64,000 nucleotides of DNA from Collimonas sp. OK307 (GTDB lineage: Bacteria; Pseudomonadota; Gammaproteobacteria; Burkholderiales; Burkholderiaceae_D): assembly GCF_900113705.1 (NCBI RefSeq), contig NZ_FOQI01000021.1:1-64000 (forward strand). The letters are read 5' to 3'. The notes below the pieces were generated by a model. The model searched no databases. It was not told the origin of the DNA and saw only the letters and a list, made by a program, of their open reading frames with translations. Position numbers and translations under genes: made by a program. The first letter of the stretch is position 1, and each line of letters opens with the position of its first letter. This document shows positions 24,771-35,682 of the stretch, in pieces.

Positions 24771-25517
24771 TTAAAACTGCTCGTCCGCACCCAGGTAACG
24801 CCATTGCCCTTCCGGCAAATTCCCCAGCTTCACGCCGCCAATCCGCACTCGTTTCAACCCCAGCACCTTAAGCCCGACCATATCGCACATGCGGCGAATC
24901 TGGCGCTTTTTGCCTTCACGCAAGGTAAAACTCAGCTGGTCTTCGTTTTGCCATTTGACGATGGCCGGCTTGAGCTTTTTACCGTCGAGCGTCAGACCGT
25001 GATTGAGGCGACGCAACTCAGCATCGGGCAACTTGTCACCCTTGGTATAGCGCACCCGCACCAGGTATTCCTTATCGACGCTGGTTTCTTCGCCGATCAG
25101 ATGCTTGGCGATGCGGCCATCCTGGGTCAGCACCAGCAAGCCGACTGAATCGATATCGAGGCGGCCGGCCGGCACCAGGCTGCGCAGCTGGGTCGGGTGG
25201 AACAAGGTGGGCGAACGGTCTTCGCTCCAGCGATTGGCTTCCTTGATCAGTGCTACCGCCGGTTGATAACCGTCTTCAGCCTGGCCGCTGACGTAGCCGA
25301 CCGGTTTGTTGATCAGGATGGTGACGCGTTTCGATTGCTCGGCCGCGGCCTGGCGTTCTACGCTGATGCGCTGGCTCGGCAGCACTTTACTGCCGAGTTC
25401 CGATACGACGATGCCGTCAACCCGGACCCAGCCGCGAGCTATCCATTCGTCGGCCTCGCGGCGCGAGCATAGCCCGAGTTCTGACATGCGTTTGGAAAGG
25501 CGTAATGGTTCGGTCAT
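24771..25517 (-). CDS. rRNA pseudouridine synthase (RsuA/RluB/RluF family)
   Basis: A 248-residue enzyme that isomerises a specific uridine of rRNA. N-terminal S4 RNA-binding domain (RLSKRMSELGLCSRREADEWIARGWVRVDG, residues about 6-65), then the catalytic domain with VPAGRLDIDSVGLLVLTQDG carrying the catalytic Asp, and the terminal KRQIRRMCDMVGLKVLGLKRVRIGG block. Sequence alone does not tell which uridine; RluF-like is a reasonable guess. The ATG at 25517 is preferred to a TTG nine bases upstream. It is 98 bases downstream of glnD on the same strand. Confidence 0.85.
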   Translation of the reverse strand: MTEPLRLSKRMSELGLCSRREADEWIARGWVRVDGIVVSELGSKVLPSQRISVERQAAAEQSKRVTILINKPVGYVSGQAEDGYQPAVALIKEANRWSEDRSPTLFHPTQLRSLVPAGRLDIDSVGLLVLTQDGRIAKHLIGEETSVDKEYLVRVRYTKGDKLPDAELRRLNHGLTLDGKKLKPAIVKWQNEDQLSFTLREGKKRQIRRMCDMVGLKVLGLKRVRIGGVKLGNLPEGQWRYLGADEQF

Positions 25518-25615
25518 GGAGTGCAAAAAATAAGAAAAATATAAAAAACAAAACTGCAGGGCAGACTGGGTAGGTAACTGGATGCGTAGCTAGATGTATG
25601 TAACTTATTATGCAA

Positions 25616-28168
25616 CTAGATATGCAACGCATCCAGCAAATCGGTTTCAAGCTGGATCTGCAAGCGCGCGTGATTAAGCGCATTGCCGTCGACCAGGAAC
25701 ACGTCTTCGACCCGCTCGCCAAGCGTCATGATCTTGGCAGTATGCAAATTGATCTTGTGCCTGGCAAGGACGCTGGCAACCGAAAACAGCAGCCCGGTGC
25801 GGTCGTTGGCAGTAATCGACAACAGGTAATACTGGCCGCGCTCGTCCGGGCGCAGATCGACCGTCGGCGTCACCGGGAAGGTGCGCGACAGGCGCGACAG
25901 GCGGCCTTTGGATGGCGCAGGCAGGGGCGCGTCTGCTTGCAGCAGCAGGGTCAGTTCATGCTCGATCAGATTAATGATGTCGCGATAATGCTTGGCAAAC
26001 AACGGTGCGCTGATCAGGAAAGAGTCCAGCGCGTAGCCGTGCCGGGTAGTCTGGATCTTGGCGTCCAGGATGCTGAAATTCTTGCTGTCGAAATAGCTGC
26101 AGATGCGGATGAACAGGTCGCTCCGGTCCTTGGTGTAGACCGCAACCTGCAAACCTTCGCCGATCGGCGCCAGACGGCATTTGACGATCGGCACGGCGCT
26201 GTCTGCCTGGTTGTAGAAGGAACGGGTTTGCCAGGCAATGTCGGAGGCGTCGTGGCGCAAGAAATAGGCAACGTCGAGTTGCTGCCAAAAATGTTCATGG
26301 GCATCCTGCGCCAAACCGTACAGACGCAAGGTTTTCAAGGCTTCTTCCTGGCGATTCTTCAATTCGCGATCGGCCGACGGCGTTTCGCCGCCGAGTACCC
26401 GCAACGTCATGCGGTACAAGTCTTCCAGCAACTTGCCTTTCCAGGCGTTCCACACCTTGGGACTGGTGCCGCGTATGTCGGCCACGGTCAGCAAATACAG
26501 TGCGGTCAGGTGCCGTTCATCCTTGACGGTATTGGCAAAGTTGAGAATTACTTCAGGGTCCGATAAATCCTGCTTTTGCGCCACTTGCGACATGGTCAGG
26601 TGATGCTCGACCAGGAACACCACCAGCGCTGTATCTTCCGTCGACAAGCCATGGTGCTGGCAGAAATGCAGGGCGTCGGTCATGCCCAGTTTGGAGTGAT
26701 CGCCGCCGCGGCCCTTGGCGATGTCGTGGAACAAGGCCGCCACATACAACAACCAGGGGCGCGGGAAATTGGCGATCAGCTGGCTGCAAAACGGGTATTC
26801 ATGCGCATGTTCGCTCATCGTGAAACGCCGCACGTTGCGCACCACCATCATGATGTGCTGGTCCACCGTGTAGACATGAAACAGGTCGTGCTGCATCTGG
26901 CCGACGATGCGCCGGAAATTAGGCAGGTAACGGCCCAGGATACTGGTGTCGTTCATGCCGCGCAGTGCGTGGGTAATCCCTTGCGGCGCCTGGATGATCT
27001 GGATGAACAGCGAGCGATTCACAGGATCGCGGCGAAAACTGTTGTCGATCTTGACGCGCGCATGCCACAGGGCACGCCGGGTGCGCGCGGTCATGTCTTT
27101 CAGCTCGCTATGCTGGGCCAGCAACAGGAACACTTCCAGCATCGCCGACGGCGCGGTTTTAAACAGATTGTCGTGGGCGATGTCGATCAGGCCGTTAAGC
27201 TGGTTGAAACGGTCGTTGATGCGTTGCGGCACCATCGGCTGCGGAAACAACTGTACTTCAATGTTCTGCAACAGGATGGTGTTGAGCTGGGTCACTGCCT
27301 TGGCAGCCCAGTAATAGCGTTGCATCAGGTATTCGCTGGCGCGGCGGGTTTCCGTAGTCTCGAAACCCAGCGATTCGGCGATCGGGGTCTGGACATCGAA
27401 CACCAGGCGATCTTCGCGGCGATTGGTGTAGATGTGGAGGCGAATCCGGATATCCTTGAAAGCGCGTTCCTGGCGCGACAGCTGCCGTGCTTCGGCGGCA
27501 GTGATCAAGCCATGCTTGGCCAGCTTCGGCCACGATTCGCCAAGGCCGGCGGCTTTCGCCACCCACAGGATTACTTGCAGATCGCGCAAGCCGCCCGGGC
27601 TTTCCTTGCAGTTCGGTTCCAGGCTGTACGGCGTATCTTCATACTTGACGTGGCGCTGGCGCATTTCCAGGATTTTTTCCTGGAAAAAGGCGCACGGATC
27701 CATGGCCGCGCTGCAGCGTTCCTGCAGTTGCGCAAACAGCGGCGGATTGCCGCTCACCAGCCGCGCTTCCAGCAAGCTGGTCTGGACCGTGATGTCGATA
27801 GCGGCTTCACTCAGGCATTCGTCTACGGTGCGGATGCTGTGGCCGATTTCGAGGCCGATATCCCAGAACAGCTGTACCAGCTGTTCCAGTCTGGCCCGCA
27901 ATTCGGCGTCAGGGCTGGCATCCAGCAATATCAGGACGTCAACGTCAGAATGCGGAAATAACTCACCGCGGCCATAACCGCCAACCGCTACCAGTGCCGC
28001 GCTGGGCGGCATTTCCAGCATTTGCCAGGCGTGCGTCAGAGCGATGTCGACACTGCGCCGTAACGCCGTTAACAACTCGCCGGGTTTGCCGTCTGCCAGG
28101 AAGGTAGAGATGATGGTTTGCCGCTCGGTCCTAAGCTGATTTTTGAGAGTCGCGGCAAGGGTCGTCAT
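25616..28168 (-). CDS. glnD: [Protein-PII] uridylyltransferase / uridylyl-removing enzyme
   Basis: The bifunctional nitrogen sensor that uridylylates PII when glutamine is low and reverses it when glutamine is high. 850 residues: nucleotidyltransferase domain with [15 protein letters not shown] (63-77, catalytic G-x-G and two Asp), PII-uridylyltransferase helical domain, HD domain ([19 protein letters not shown]), and two ACT domains at about 700-770 and 800-850 that bind glutamine. Normal length. Only 12 bases separate it from map upstream, so the two are probably co-transcribed. It links nitrogen status to the nearby storage locus only by proximity. Confidence 0.96.
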   Translation of the reverse strand: MTTLAATLKNQLRTERQTIISTFLADGKPGELLTALRRSVDIALTHAWQMLEMPPSAALVAVGGYGRGELFPHSDVDVLILLDASPDAELRARLEQLVQLFWDIGLEIGHSIRTVDECLSEAAIDITVQTSLLEARLVSGNPPLFAQLQERCSAAMDPCAFFQEKILEMRQRHVKYEDTPYSLEPNCKESPGGLRDLQVILWVAKAAGLGESWPKLAKHGLITAAEARQLSRQERAFKDIRIRLHIYTNRREDRLVFDVQTPIAESLGFETTETRRASEYLMQRYYWAAKAVTQLNTILLQNIEVQLFPQPMVPQRINDRFNQLNGLIDIAHDNLFKTAPSAMLEVFLLLAQHSELKDMTARTRRALWHARVKIDNSFRRDPVNRSLFIQIIQAPQGITHALRGMNDTSILGRYLPNFRRIVGQMQHDLFHVYTVDQHIMMVVRNVRRFTMSEHAHEYPFCSQLIANFPRPWLLYVAALFHDIAKGRGGDHSKLGMTDALHFCQHHGLSTEDTALVVFLVEHHLTMSQVAQKQDLSDPEVILNFANTVKDERHLTALYLLTVADIRGTSPKVWNAWKGKLLEDLYRMTLRVLGGETPSADRELKNRQEEALKTLRLYGLAQDAHEHFWQQLDVAYFLRHDASDIAWQTRSFYNQADSAVPIVKCRLAPIGEGLQVAVYTKDRSDLFIRICSYFDSKNFSILDAKIQTTRHGYALDSFLISAPLFAKHYRDIINLIEHELTLLLQADAPLPAPSKGRLSRLSRTFPVTPTVDLRPDERGQYYLLSITANDRTGLLFSVASVLARHKINLHTAKIMTLGERVEDVFLVDGNALNHARLQIQLETDLLDALHI

Positions 28169-28180
28169 GTCTTCGTGGGC

Positions 28181-28999
28181 TTAGGCGGCGGTTGCTTGTT
28201 GGATAAAGGCGGGCGGCGGCGGCGTACCTGCGGATTGGGTCAGTATCTCGTAGCCGGTTTCGGTGACCAGCACGGTGTGTTCCCACTGTGCCGACAGGCT
28301 GCGATCCTTGGTCCTGATGGTCCAGCCGTCGCCCATTTCGCGAATGTCGCGGCGGCCGGCGTTGATCATCGGCTCGACCGTGAAAATCATGCCGGCCTCG
28401 AGTCGTTCCAGGGTGCCGGGACGGCCATAGTGCAATACCTGCGGCTCTTCGTGGAATACCTTGCCGATGCCGTGGCCGCAGAATTCGCGAACTACGCTGT
28501 AGCCGGCTTTTTCAGCGTGTTGCTGGATCACGTAGCCGATATCGCCCAGATGCGCGCCCGGTTTGATCTTGGCAATGCCCAGCCACATGCACTCATAGGT
28601 GATGTCGCCCAGGCGTTTGGCCATGATCGATGGTTCGCCGACGTAGAACATGCGGCTGGTGTCGCCGTGATAGCCGTTCTTGATCACGGTGATGTCCAGA
28701 TTCACGACGTCGCCGTTTTTCAGTACCTTGTCGCCCGGGATGCCGTGGCAGATGACGTCATTGACCGACGTGCAGATGGCTTTCGGATAAGGCGTATAGC
28801 CAGGCGGGCAATAATTCAGGGGAGCAGGGATGGTATCTTGCACATTTGTCATGTATTCGTGGCACAGGCGATCCAGCTCGCCGGTGGTGACGCCGACTTT
28901 GACAAAGGGCGTGATGTAATCGAGCACTTCCGAAGCAAGCTTGCCGGCAACGCGCATGCCGGCAATGTCTTCAGCAGTTTTTATAGAAATAGAGGTCAT
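28181..28999 (-). CDS. map: Methionine aminopeptidase, type I
   Basis: Removes the initiator Met from new proteins. 272 residues, the type I length. Metal ligands of the pita-bread fold are seen in context: Asp in VNLDITVIKNGYHGD, the second Asp in GDTSRMF, His in CGHGIGKVFHEEP, Glu in FTVEPMIN, and the final Glu in the WEHTVLVTETG block. The ATG at 28999 gives MTSISIKTAEDIAGMRVAG, matching the family start. It is divergent from rpsB, a classic neighbour arrangement in proteobacteria, with 341 bases between. Confidence 0.96.
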   Translation of the reverse strand: MTSISIKTAEDIAGMRVAGKLASEVLDYITPFVKVGVTTGELDRLCHEYMTNVQDTIPAPLNYCPPGYTPYPKAICTSVNDVICHGIPGDKVLKNGDVVNLDITVIKNGYHGDTSRMFYVGEPSIMAKRLGDITYECMWLGIAKIKPGAHLGDIGYVIQQHAEKAGYSVVREFCGHGIGKVFHEEPQVLHYGRPGTLERLEAGMIFTVEPMINAGRRDIREMGDGWTIRTKDRSLSAQWEHTVLVTETGYEILTQSAGTPPPPAFIQQATAA

Positions 29000-29149
29000 A
29001 AGATAGGGAAATCGAGAAGATTCGGTGAATTCTTTAGCAAAAGGCGCAGCAAATGGTGCAAAAGCGGGTGCAAAAACGCCTGGATTAAGTCAGGAGACGA
29101 TTATAAACGACGCCAACAAGATGCGCTTAAAGATATGCCTCGCGGCGCT

Positions 29150-29178
29150 TGAAGAAGTCCGGGGTTTTAGGGTACAAT
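29150..29178 (+). promoter_or_regulatory. Sigma-70 promoter of rpsB
   Basis: TTGAAG (29150-29155), 17-base spacer, TACAAT (29173-29178): a near-consensus housekeeping promoter about 160 bases upstream of rpsB. The rest of the 341-base map-rpsB gap has no convincing gene and would form the rpsB leader, where S2 autoregulation is known in other bacteria. Confidence 0.75.
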
Positions 29179-29340
29179 CTTCGGTTAGCTCGAATTGCTA
29201 TGGGCTATATCGTTGTTTGAGTAGTTATAAATTTTGTTTTAAAAGCGCGAATCCACTCGAAAAGGGTGCTGTTTTTGTCAGTGTGTAACACGGCAACTAC
29301 GGTGACTGAGCGGGTTCCAGACCTAACCCTGGAGAAAATT

Positions 29341-30096
29341 ATGTCGTCAGTAACAATGCGTGAAATGCTGGAAGCCGGTGTCCATTTCGGTCACCAAACT
29401 CGTTTCTGGAACCCAAAGATGGCGCCGTTCATCTTCGGTCACCGCAACAAAATTCATATCGTCAACCTGGAAAAGACCCTGGGCATGTACCAGGAGGCGA
29501 TGAAGTACATCCGCCAATTGTCATCCAACCGTGGCAACATCCTGTTTGTCGGCACCAAGCGTCAAGCACGCGAAATCGTTGCTGCTGAAGCGGCACGTTC
29601 GGGTTCGCCTTTCGTTGACCAACGCTGGTTGGGCGGCATGCTGACCAACTTCAAGACCATCAAGACATCGATCAAGCGCCTGAAAGAAATGGAAGCTGCG
29701 ATTGAAGACGGTTCGTTTGAGAAGCTGAGCAAAAAAGAAGGCCTGATGTTCCAGCGTGAACTGATCAAGCTGCAAAAAGCTATCGGCGGCATCAAGGACA
29801 TGGGCGGCATTCCTGACGCAATTTTCGTGATCGACGTCGGCTACCACAAGGGCGCAATCACTGAAGCTGCCAAGCTGGGCATCCCGGTTATCGGCGTGGT
29901 TGATACCAACCACTCGCCAGACGGCGTGACTTACGTTATCCCTGGTAACGATGACTCGTCCAAGGCAATCGCCCTGTACGCTCGCGGCGTTGCCGATGCG
30001 ATCCTGGAAGGTCGTGCCAATGCAGTGAACGACGTGGTCGAGGCTATCAAAGGCGCGGCAGGCGACGAATTCGTTGAAGTTAACGATCAGGCTTAA
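29341..30096 (+). CDS. rpsB: 30S ribosomal protein S2
   Basis: A small-subunit ribosomal protein of 251 residues. The sequence [27 protein letters not shown] is the canonical S2 start, with [24 protein letters not shown] and [21 protein letters not shown] later. The ATG at 29341 follows CTGGAGAA; the longer upstream open frame is leader. It begins the rpsB-tsf-pyrH-frr cluster. A strong terminator follows, so rpsB can be made in excess of tsf. Confidence 0.98.
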   Translation: MSSVTMREMLEAGVHFGHQTRFWNPKMAPFIFGHRNKIHIVNLEKTLGMYQEAMKYIRQLSSNRGNILFVGTKRQAREIVAAEAARSGSPFVDQRWLGGMLTNFKTIKTSIKRLKEMEAAIEDGSFEKLSKKEGLMFQRELIKLQKAIGGIKDMGGIPDAIFVIDVGYHKGAITEAAKLGIPVIGVVDTNHSPDGVTYVIPGNDDSSKAIALYARGVADAILEGRANAVNDVVEAIKGAAGDEFVEVNDQA

Positions 30097-30127
30097 GCCC
30101 TGAATCTGAGGTCTTATACTTCAGAAT

Positions 30128-30157
30128 AAAAAGGGGCCGTGGTTGCCCCTTTTTTTG
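30128..30157 (+). terminator. Terminator/attenuator between rpsB and tsf
   Basis: AAAAAGGGGC (30128-30137) pairs with GCCCCTTTTT (30145-30154) around a 7-base loop and runs into TTTTTTTG. Rho-independent form. It lets rpsB transcripts end before tsf, a known rpsB-tsf arrangement. Confidence 0.9.
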
Positions 30158-30282
30158 TATCACTTGCTTATTTTTTACCTGAATATATTTTGAATGATGA
30201 TGCTGGAAACGCTGATGATTGGGCGCACTGCACAGCGGTGGCAGGTCAGCAAAAACAGCATCAACTGAGCTAGGAGAATAGT

Positions 30283-31164
30283 ATGGCGGCAATTACAGCA
30301 GCACTGGTAGGCGAACTGCGCGCAAAGACTGATGCGCCTATGATGGAATGCAAAAAAGCGTTGACCGAAGCTGGCGGCGACATGGACAAAGCAGAAGAAA
30401 TTCTGCGCGTAAAACTGGGTGGCAAGGCTTCCAAGGCTGCTTCCCGTGTTACAGCTGAAGGCGTAGTCGCAGCTTATATCGCCGGCGGCGTTGGCGCCCT
30501 GGTGGAAGTTAACTGCGAAACCGACTTCGTCACCAAGAACGACGATTTCCTGGGCCTGGCAAATGCTTGCGCCAAGCTGGTAGCAGAAAACAATCCTGCC
30601 GACGTGGCTGCCTTGTCGGCTCTGCCACTCGACGGTAGCACTGTCGAAGCAACCCGCGCTGCCTTGATCGGCCGCATCGGCGAAAACATGTCGATTCGTC
30701 GTTTCACACGTTTTGATACTACTGCCAAGCTGGTTTCCTACCTGCACGGCACACGTATCGGCGTGATGGTTGAATTCGACGGTGCTGACGAACAAGTCGG
30801 TAAAGACGTAGCCATGCACATCGCTGCGATGAAGCCGGTATCGTTGTCTTCAGACCAGGTGCCAGCAGAGTTGATCGAAAAAGAGCGTTCGGTGGCAACA
30901 TTGAAGGCGGCTGAATCCGGCAAGCCGGCAGACATCGCAGCCAAGATGATTGAAGGTTCGGTACAGAAATTCCTGAAGGAAGTTTCCCTGCTGAACCAGA
31001 CTTTCGTCAAGAACGACAAGCAAACTGTTGAACAAATGCTGAAGGCAACTAATACCAGCGTTAAATCGTTCACCATGTTTGTAGTCGGTGAAGGCATCGA
31101 GAAGAAACAAGATGACTTCGCTGCAGAAGTTGCAGCGACAGTTGCTGCGGCCAAGCAGGCGTAA
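30283..31164 (+). CDS. tsf: Elongation factor Ts
   Basis: The guanine-nucleotide exchange factor that recycles EF-Tu-GDP. 293 residues with the N-terminal UBA-like part and the signature [27 protein letters not shown], then [17 protein letters not shown] of the core domain and the C-terminal module [48 protein letters not shown] precedes the ATG. It lies between two strong hairpins, so it may have its own promoter in the 125 bases before it as well as readthrough from rpsB. Confidence 0.98.
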   Translation: MAAITAALVGELRAKTDAPMMECKKALTEAGGDMDKAEEILRVKLGGKASKAASRVTAEGVVAAYIAGGVGALVEVNCETDFVTKNDDFLGLANACAKLVAENNPADVAALSALPLDGSTVEATRAALIGRIGENMSIRRFTRFDTTAKLVSYLHGTRIGVMVEFDGADEQVGKDVAMHIAAMKPVSLSSDQVPAELIEKERSVATLKAAESGKPADIAAKMIEGSVQKFLKEVSLLNQTFVKNDKQTVEQMLKATNTSVKSFTMFVVGEGIEKKQDDFAAEVAATVAAAKQA

Positions 31165-31169
31165 GCAAG

Positions 31170-31196
31170 AAAACGGGCCGAGAGGCCCGTTTTTTT
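31170..31196 (+). terminator. Terminator after tsf
   Basis: AAAACGGGCC, loop GAGA, GGCCCGTTTT then TTT: a textbook rho-independent terminator five bases after the tsf stop. pyrH begins 220 bases later and should have its own promoter. Confidence 0.92.
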
Positions 31197-31416
31197 GGCT
31201 CTGAGGAATTTTCTTCACGGGCCGAAGACTAAGGAATGCCTTGTTGAATCCTCGCCCCGTATCCAGGAGCGAGGGAAGTCGCAGGAATCGGCGCCGATCG
31301 TTCTAAATCGCGCTGATAGTGGATTTTGCTGCGGTTTGGCCTGACAATGGCGCTGCAGTCCAGGCATTGACCAATACAAATGTGAATCAATCGGAAAGCC
31401 ACAAGGGGCCCAGACC

Positions 31417-32133
31417 ATGACAAAACCAGCTTATAAGCGTGTTCTCCTGAAACTCTCCGGTGAGGCCCTGATGGGCGATGACGCCTATGGCATCAATCGT
31501 GTGACGATCGATCGTATGGTTGCCGATGTCGCCGAAGTGGCCGAATTGGGTGTTGAACTGGCGATCGTGATCGGCGGCGGTAATATTTTCCGCGGCGTAG
31601 CGCCGGGTGCCCAGGGTATGGATCGCGCCACTGCCGATTATATGGGAATGCTGGCAACGGTGATGAATTCGCTGGCGCTGGCAGATGCCATGCGGCAAAA
31701 AGGCCTCACGGCCCGTGTCATGTCGGCAATCAGCATCGAACAGGTAGTTGAGCCGTATGTGCGGCCTAAAGCCCTGCAATATCTGGAAGAAGATAAAATT
31801 GTCATCTTTGCAGCAGGTACCGGTAATCCGTTTTTTACCACTGATACCGCAGCGGCATTGCGCGGTTCGGAAATCGGCGCTGAAATCGTCCTGAAGGCGA
31901 CCAAGGTCGACGGCGTGTATAGCGCAGATCCAAATAAGGATCCAACGGCAACGCGTTATTCGCACATCACTTTCGATGAGGCGATCACCAAGCATCTGCA
32001 AGTCATGGATGCCACCGCGTTTGCCCTGTGCCGTGACCAGAAACTGCCGATCAAGGTATTCTCCATCGTCAAGCCGGGCGCGCTGAAGCGGGTCATCATG
32101 GGTGAGGACGAAGGTACTTTGGTGCACGTTTAA
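31417..32133 (+). CDS. pyrH: Uridylate kinase (UMP kinase)
   Basis: Phosphorylates UMP to UDP in pyrimidine nucleotide synthesis; a cytoplasmic hexamer of the amino-acid-kinase fold. 238 residues, the standard length. Motifs: [13 protein letters not shown] (phosphate-binding Lys), [39 protein letters not shown] and the end [23 protein letters not shown] upstream of the ATG. Usual partner of frr; the 124-base gap to frr is AT-rich and may hold a secondary promoter. Confidence 0.98.
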   Translation: MTKPAYKRVLLKLSGEALMGDDAYGINRVTIDRMVADVAEVAELGVELAIVIGGGNIFRGVAPGAQGMDRATADYMGMLATVMNSLALADAMRQKGLTARVMSAISIEQVVEPYVRPKALQYLEEDKIVIFAAGTGNPFFTTDTAAALRGSEIGAEIVLKATKVDGVYSADPNKDPTATRYSHITFDEAITKHLQVMDATAFALCRDQKLPIKVFSIVKPGALKRVIMGEDEGTLVHV

Positions 32134-32257
32134 ATTGTTTGTGTAATTTGCAATATTCATGCAAATAAGTTACGTAAGTAAGTTACGCGAATGTTTTACA
32201 CAAATAAGTAGTCAATTTTCAAAGTTTCGTTTTAAAGTTTTCGAATAGGAGAGCAGC

Positions 32258-32818
32258 ATGAGTATTGCTGAAGTTAAAAAGAACACCGAATTAAGAATGC
32301 AAAAGTCGCTTGAGACTTTGCGTGCCGATCTGGCGAAAGTACGTACCGGCCGCGCCCACACCGGGATTCTCGATCACGTCACGGTCGAGTACTACGGTAG
32401 CCCGACCAATCTGAGCCAGGTTGCCAATGTGACGCTGATCGATGCGCGTACTATCGGTGTGCAGCCATTTGAAAAGAAAATGATCGCAGTGGTCGAGAAG
32501 GCCATCCGTGAAGCCGATCTGGGCCTCAACCCGTCGACCCAAGGCGAAATGATCCGCGTGCCGACACCGCCGCTGACAGAAGAACGTCGCAAGGAAATGG
32601 TTAAATTGGTCAAGGGTGAAGCGGAAGATGCAAAAATTGCAATTCGCAATATCCGGCGCGATGCTAACGAAGGCTTGAAGAAACTGGTCAAGGACAAGGA
32701 ATGTTCGGAAGACGACGAGCGTCGTGCGCAGGACGAAATTCAGAAACTGACCGACAAGGCCGTAGCTGAAATTGACAAGCAAGTGATCGATAAAGAAAAA
32801 GAGATTTTGACGGTGTAG
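32258..32818 (+). CDS. frr: Ribosome recycling factor
   Basis: Splits post-termination ribosomes together with EF-G. 186 residues, nearly identical in length to E. coli RRF. The tRNA-like fold is signalled by [74 protein letters not shown] and [51 protein letters not shown] precedes the ATG. Confidence 0.98.
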   Translation: MSIAEVKKNTELRMQKSLETLRADLAKVRTGRAHTGILDHVTVEYYGSPTNLSQVANVTLIDARTIGVQPFEKKMIAVVEKAIREADLGLNPSTQGEMIRVPTPPLTEERRKEMVKLVKGEAEDAKIAIRNIRRDANEGLKKLVKDKECSEDDERRAQDEIQKLTDKAVAEIDKQVIDKEKEILTV

Positions 32819-32830
32819 TCAGAGCGGGCT

Positions 32831-32854
32831 GCCGGTCTCCACGCCGGTCTCCAC
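32831..32854. repeat. Perfect 12-bp tandem duplication between frr and uppS
   Basis: GCCGGTCTCCAC occurs twice head to tail, followed by GC, in the 66-base spacer. Probably replication slippage. The spacer has no recognisable ribosome-binding site for uppS. Confidence 0.7.
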
Positions 32855-32884
32855 GCTGCTGTCCATTTTCTTACTTCATTATTT

Positions 32885-33658
32885 ATGGCCCATACAAGTT
32901 CCACGCAAGCGCTGCCAGCCAGCCCGACAGTGCCACGGCACGTTGCCATTATCATGGACGGCAACGGCCGCTGGGCGACCAGTCGCTTCTTGCCGCGTGT
33001 TGCCGGTCACGGCAAGGGCGTCGAGGCAGTGCGCGCTGTAGTCGAAGCTTGTGCCGTGCGCGGCGTCGAATACCTGACGCTGTTCGCTTTCAGTTCTGAA
33101 AACTGGCGCCGGCCCGCTGATGAAGTATCGTTGCTGATGCGTTTGTTCATGGTGGCGCTGGAGCGCGAAGTCGGCAAGATGCACGCCAACAGCATCCGTC
33201 TGAAAGTAGTCGGCGATTTAAGCCGTTTCGATGCCAAGCTGCAGGCAATGATCGACAACGCCGAGCGTAAAACCGCCGGCAACACTGCCATGACTGTCAC
33301 CGTCTGCGCCAACTACGGTGGTCGCTGGGATGTGATGCAGGCAGTGCAAAAAATGCTGGCCGCCCGTCGTGCAGCAGGCAATTCCACGCAGGATCCCGAC
33401 GTTTTTTCAGAAGACGAACTGGCGCAGCACCTGGCCATGGCCTATGCGCCGGAGCCGGATCTGTTTATCCGTACCGGCGGCGAGCAGCGCATTTCCAATT
33501 TCCTGTTGTGGCAACTGGCGTATAGCGAGCTGTATTTTACCGATACCTATTGGCCCGATTTCGGCGCCGACGAGCTGGACAAGGCAATTGCCTCTTATCA
33601 GCAACGGGAGCGTCGCTTCGGGCGCACCAGCGCGCAACTGCTGGAACAGGCTTCCTGA
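32885..33658 (+). CDS. uppS: Undecaprenyl-diphosphate synthase (cis-prenyltransferase)
   Basis: Condenses isopentenyl-PP onto farnesyl-PP to make the C55 lipid carrier for peptidoglycan and O-antigen. 257 residues. Signature regions: [14 protein letters not shown] (catalytic Asp), [79 protein letters not shown]. Its N-terminus is about 15 residues longer than E. coli UppS. No clear ribosome-binding site precedes the ATG at 32885. Its TGA overlaps the cdsA ATG by one base. Confidence 0.97.
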   Translation: MAHTSSTQALPASPTVPRHVAIIMDGNGRWATSRFLPRVAGHGKGVEAVRAVVEACAVRGVEYLTLFAFSSENWRRPADEVSLLMRLFMVALEREVGKMHANSIRLKVVGDLSRFDAKLQAMIDNAERKTAGNTAMTVTVCANYGGRWDVMQAVQKMLAARRAAGNSTQDPDVFSEDELAQHLAMAYAPEPDLFIRTGGEQRISNFLLWQLAYSELYFTDTYWPDFGADELDKAIASYQQRERRFGRTSAQLLEQAS

Positions 33659-34482
33659 TGCTCAGGACGCGTGTCATCACGGCCTTACTCTTGTTGGCAG
33701 TCTTGTTGCCGATTTTGTACCTCAATTATTTCCCTGGATTCGCTGTCGTCTCGACGCTCTTTTTTGCAGCGGCGATCTGGGAAAGCGCCAGGATCTTCGG
33801 CGCCTCCGCTAAAGCCGCTCTTGCCTGGGGCCTGGCCGGCCTCGCCTTGTTCACGGCTATCATGGCCTACGGCAGCGGCCCCAATATTCGTTTATTGTTT
33901 GTACTGTGCGTGGCAATCTGGTGCCTGCGTTTTGTGCCGTCACTAGGCTTGGGCCTGCCGCCTCTGGCCAGTCTTGGCAACCGGCTGGTTGCCGGTAGTT
34001 ACGCCATCGCGATTTTTGGCTGTTTCCTGGCGATTGTGGTGTTGTTTCATCACTCTCCCATGTATTTGCTGTCGGTCCTGGTGATTGTCTGGGTAGCTGA
34101 TATCGGTGCCTATTTTTCCGGCAAAGCCTTCGGTCGCCATAAGCTGGCGCCTTCGATTTCTCCCGGAAAGTCCTGGGAAGGGGCGCTTGGCGGCTGGATC
34201 CTGGTATTGCTCATGGCGTTCGGATTCAGCCTGGCGCCGGCGCTGGCGGAGACTTTTCCGATGCGTTTGCTGGCAGCCTGGGGCTGGGCCGGATTACTGG
34301 CGGCGATGACCGTGCTGGTGGCTGCCAGTGTGGCCGGCGATCTGTTCGAATCGATGCTGAAGCGGCGGGCCGGCATCAAGGACAGCAGCAATCTGTTGCC
34401 TGGCCACGGCGGCGTGCTGGATCGCGTCGATGCGCTGATCCCGGTGCTGCCGCTGGCCGCGTTATTGAGTTTTTGGTTTTAG
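33658..34482 (+). CDS. cdsA: Phosphatidate cytidylyltransferase
   Basis: Makes CDP-diacylglycerol from phosphatidate and CTP, the branch point of phospholipid synthesis, in the inner membrane. 274 residues with about eight hydrophobic helices and the CdsA signature near the C-terminus (KRRAGIKDSSNLLPGHGGVLDRVDAL). Also SPGKSWEGALGG, a conserved family loop. The ATG at 33658 overlaps the uppS TGA (TGATG), so translation is coupled; a longer upstream frame within uppS is not used. Confidence 0.96.
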   Translation: MLRTRVITALLLLAVLLPILYLNYFPGFAVVSTLFFAAAIWESARIFGASAKAALAWGLAGLALFTAIMAYGSGPNIRLLFVLCVAIWCLRFVPSLGLGLPPLASLGNRLVAGSYAIAIFGCFLAIVVLFHHSPMYLLSVLVIVWVADIGAYFSGKAFGRHKLAPSISPGKSWEGALGGWILVLLMAFGFSLAPALAETFPMRLLAAWGWAGLLAAMTVLVAASVAGDLFESMLKRRAGIKDSSNLLPGHGGVLDRVDALIPVLPLAALLSFWF

Positions 34483-34488
34483 GTCAGT

Positions 34489-35658
34489 ATGCAAAATATT
34501 ACTATTCTCGGCTCCACCGGTTCGATCGGCATGTCGACGCTGGATGTGCTAGCGCGCCATCCCGAACGTTATTCGGTGTATGCCCTGACTGCACACACAC
34601 GCGTTGAACAACTGGCGGAACAATGCCTGCAGTTCAAACCACAGGTGGCGGTGGTCGGCAGCGCGGCGGCGGCCCGGCAACTGAGCGCCTTGTTGCGCGC
34701 AAAAGCGCCTGAAATCGAAGTGTTGTATGGCGATGCTGCGCTATGCCAGGTCGCCAGCGCCGAGGCTTGTCATTCTGTGATGGCCGCCATTGTAGGCGCC
34801 GCGGGCCTGGCGCCGACGTTGGCCGCTGCCAGGGCCGGGAAAAAAATCCTGCTGGCAAACAAGGAAGCGCTGGTCATGTCCGGCCAGCTGTTCATCGATG
34901 CCGTGACGCAGAGTGGCGCCATGTTGTTGCCTATCGATAGCGAGCACAATGCGATTTTCCAGTGTCTGCCGCATGGCTATCAACGCCAGCCGGCCGCGCT
35001 CGGCGTCGAGAAAATCCTGCTGACTGCATCTGGCGGCCCGTTTTTGAACAGAGCTGTGGAAACGCTGGAAGCGGTCACGCCGGCAGAAGCGATTGCCCAT
35101 CCGAACTGGGTCATGGGGCGCAAGATTTCAGTCGATTCGGCTACCATGATGAATAAAGGGCTGGAAGTCATCGAGGCGCATTGGCTGTTCGGCGCCACTG
35201 CCAGCCAGATCGAGGTAGTGATCCACCCGCAAAGCGTGATTCACTCCATGGTGTCTTATGTTGACGGCTCGGTCCTGGCGCAGTTGGGTAACCCCGACAT
35301 GCGCACGCCGATTGCCCATGCGCTGGCCTATCCGGAGCGGATGGCGTCCGGCGTCAGTCCGCTCGATCTGACGGTGATCGGGCAGTTACAATTTTCCCGT
35401 CCCGACTTGCAGCGTTTTCCTTGCTTGAAACTCGCGTATGATGCATTGCAAGCCGGCGGTTCTGCCGCAACAATATTGAACGCGGCGAATGAAATAGCTG
35501 TCCAAGCTTTTCTAGATGGAAAAATCGGCTTCCGCATGATCGATCAACTGATAGCGCGCACCATGGATATGGTGCCGCTGTGTGCTGTAAGCGATATTGA
35601 ATTATTGCTTGAGCAGGATCGTCTTGCACGCCAGACGGTACATTCCCTGATTTCCTGA
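34489..35658 (+). CDS. dxr: 1-deoxy-D-xylulose 5-phosphate reductoisomerase
   Basis: Second enzyme of the MEP isoprenoid pathway; NADPH-dependent conversion of DXP to MEP. 389 residues. NADPH-binding start [18 protein letters not shown], then [15 protein letters not shown], metal-binding [54 protein letters not shown] and [12 protein letters not shown] are all standard. It supplies precursors for UppS encoded just upstream. Six bases separate it from cdsA. Confidence 0.98.
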   Translation: MQNITILGSTGSIGMSTLDVLARHPERYSVYALTAHTRVEQLAEQCLQFKPQVAVVGSAAAARQLSALLRAKAPEIEVLYGDAALCQVASAEACHSVMAAIVGAAGLAPTLAAARAGKKILLANKEALVMSGQLFIDAVTQSGAMLLPIDSEHNAIFQCLPHGYQRQPAALGVEKILLTASGGPFLNRAVETLEAVTPAEAIAHPNWVMGRKISVDSATMMNKGLEVIEAHWLFGATASQIEVVIHPQSVIHSMVSYVDGSVLAQLGNPDMRTPIAHALAYPERMASGVSPLDLTVIGQLQFSRPDLQRFPCLKLAYDALQAGGSAATILNAANEIAVQAFLDGKIGFRMIDQLIARTMDMVPLCAVSDIELLLEQDRLARQTVHSLIS

Positions 35659-35682
35659 TTACAGAGTAACTCTTAGTAACTA

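Noticed and set aside
26576-27961. 461-residue plus-strand frame opposite glnD
   Set aside because: glnD is complete with all domains on the minus strand; this frame shows no recognisable motif.
29025-29288. 87-residue frame in the map-rpsB gap
   Set aside because: It crosses the rpsB promoter (TTGAAG-N17-TACAAT), has no ribosome-binding site and no family resemblance.
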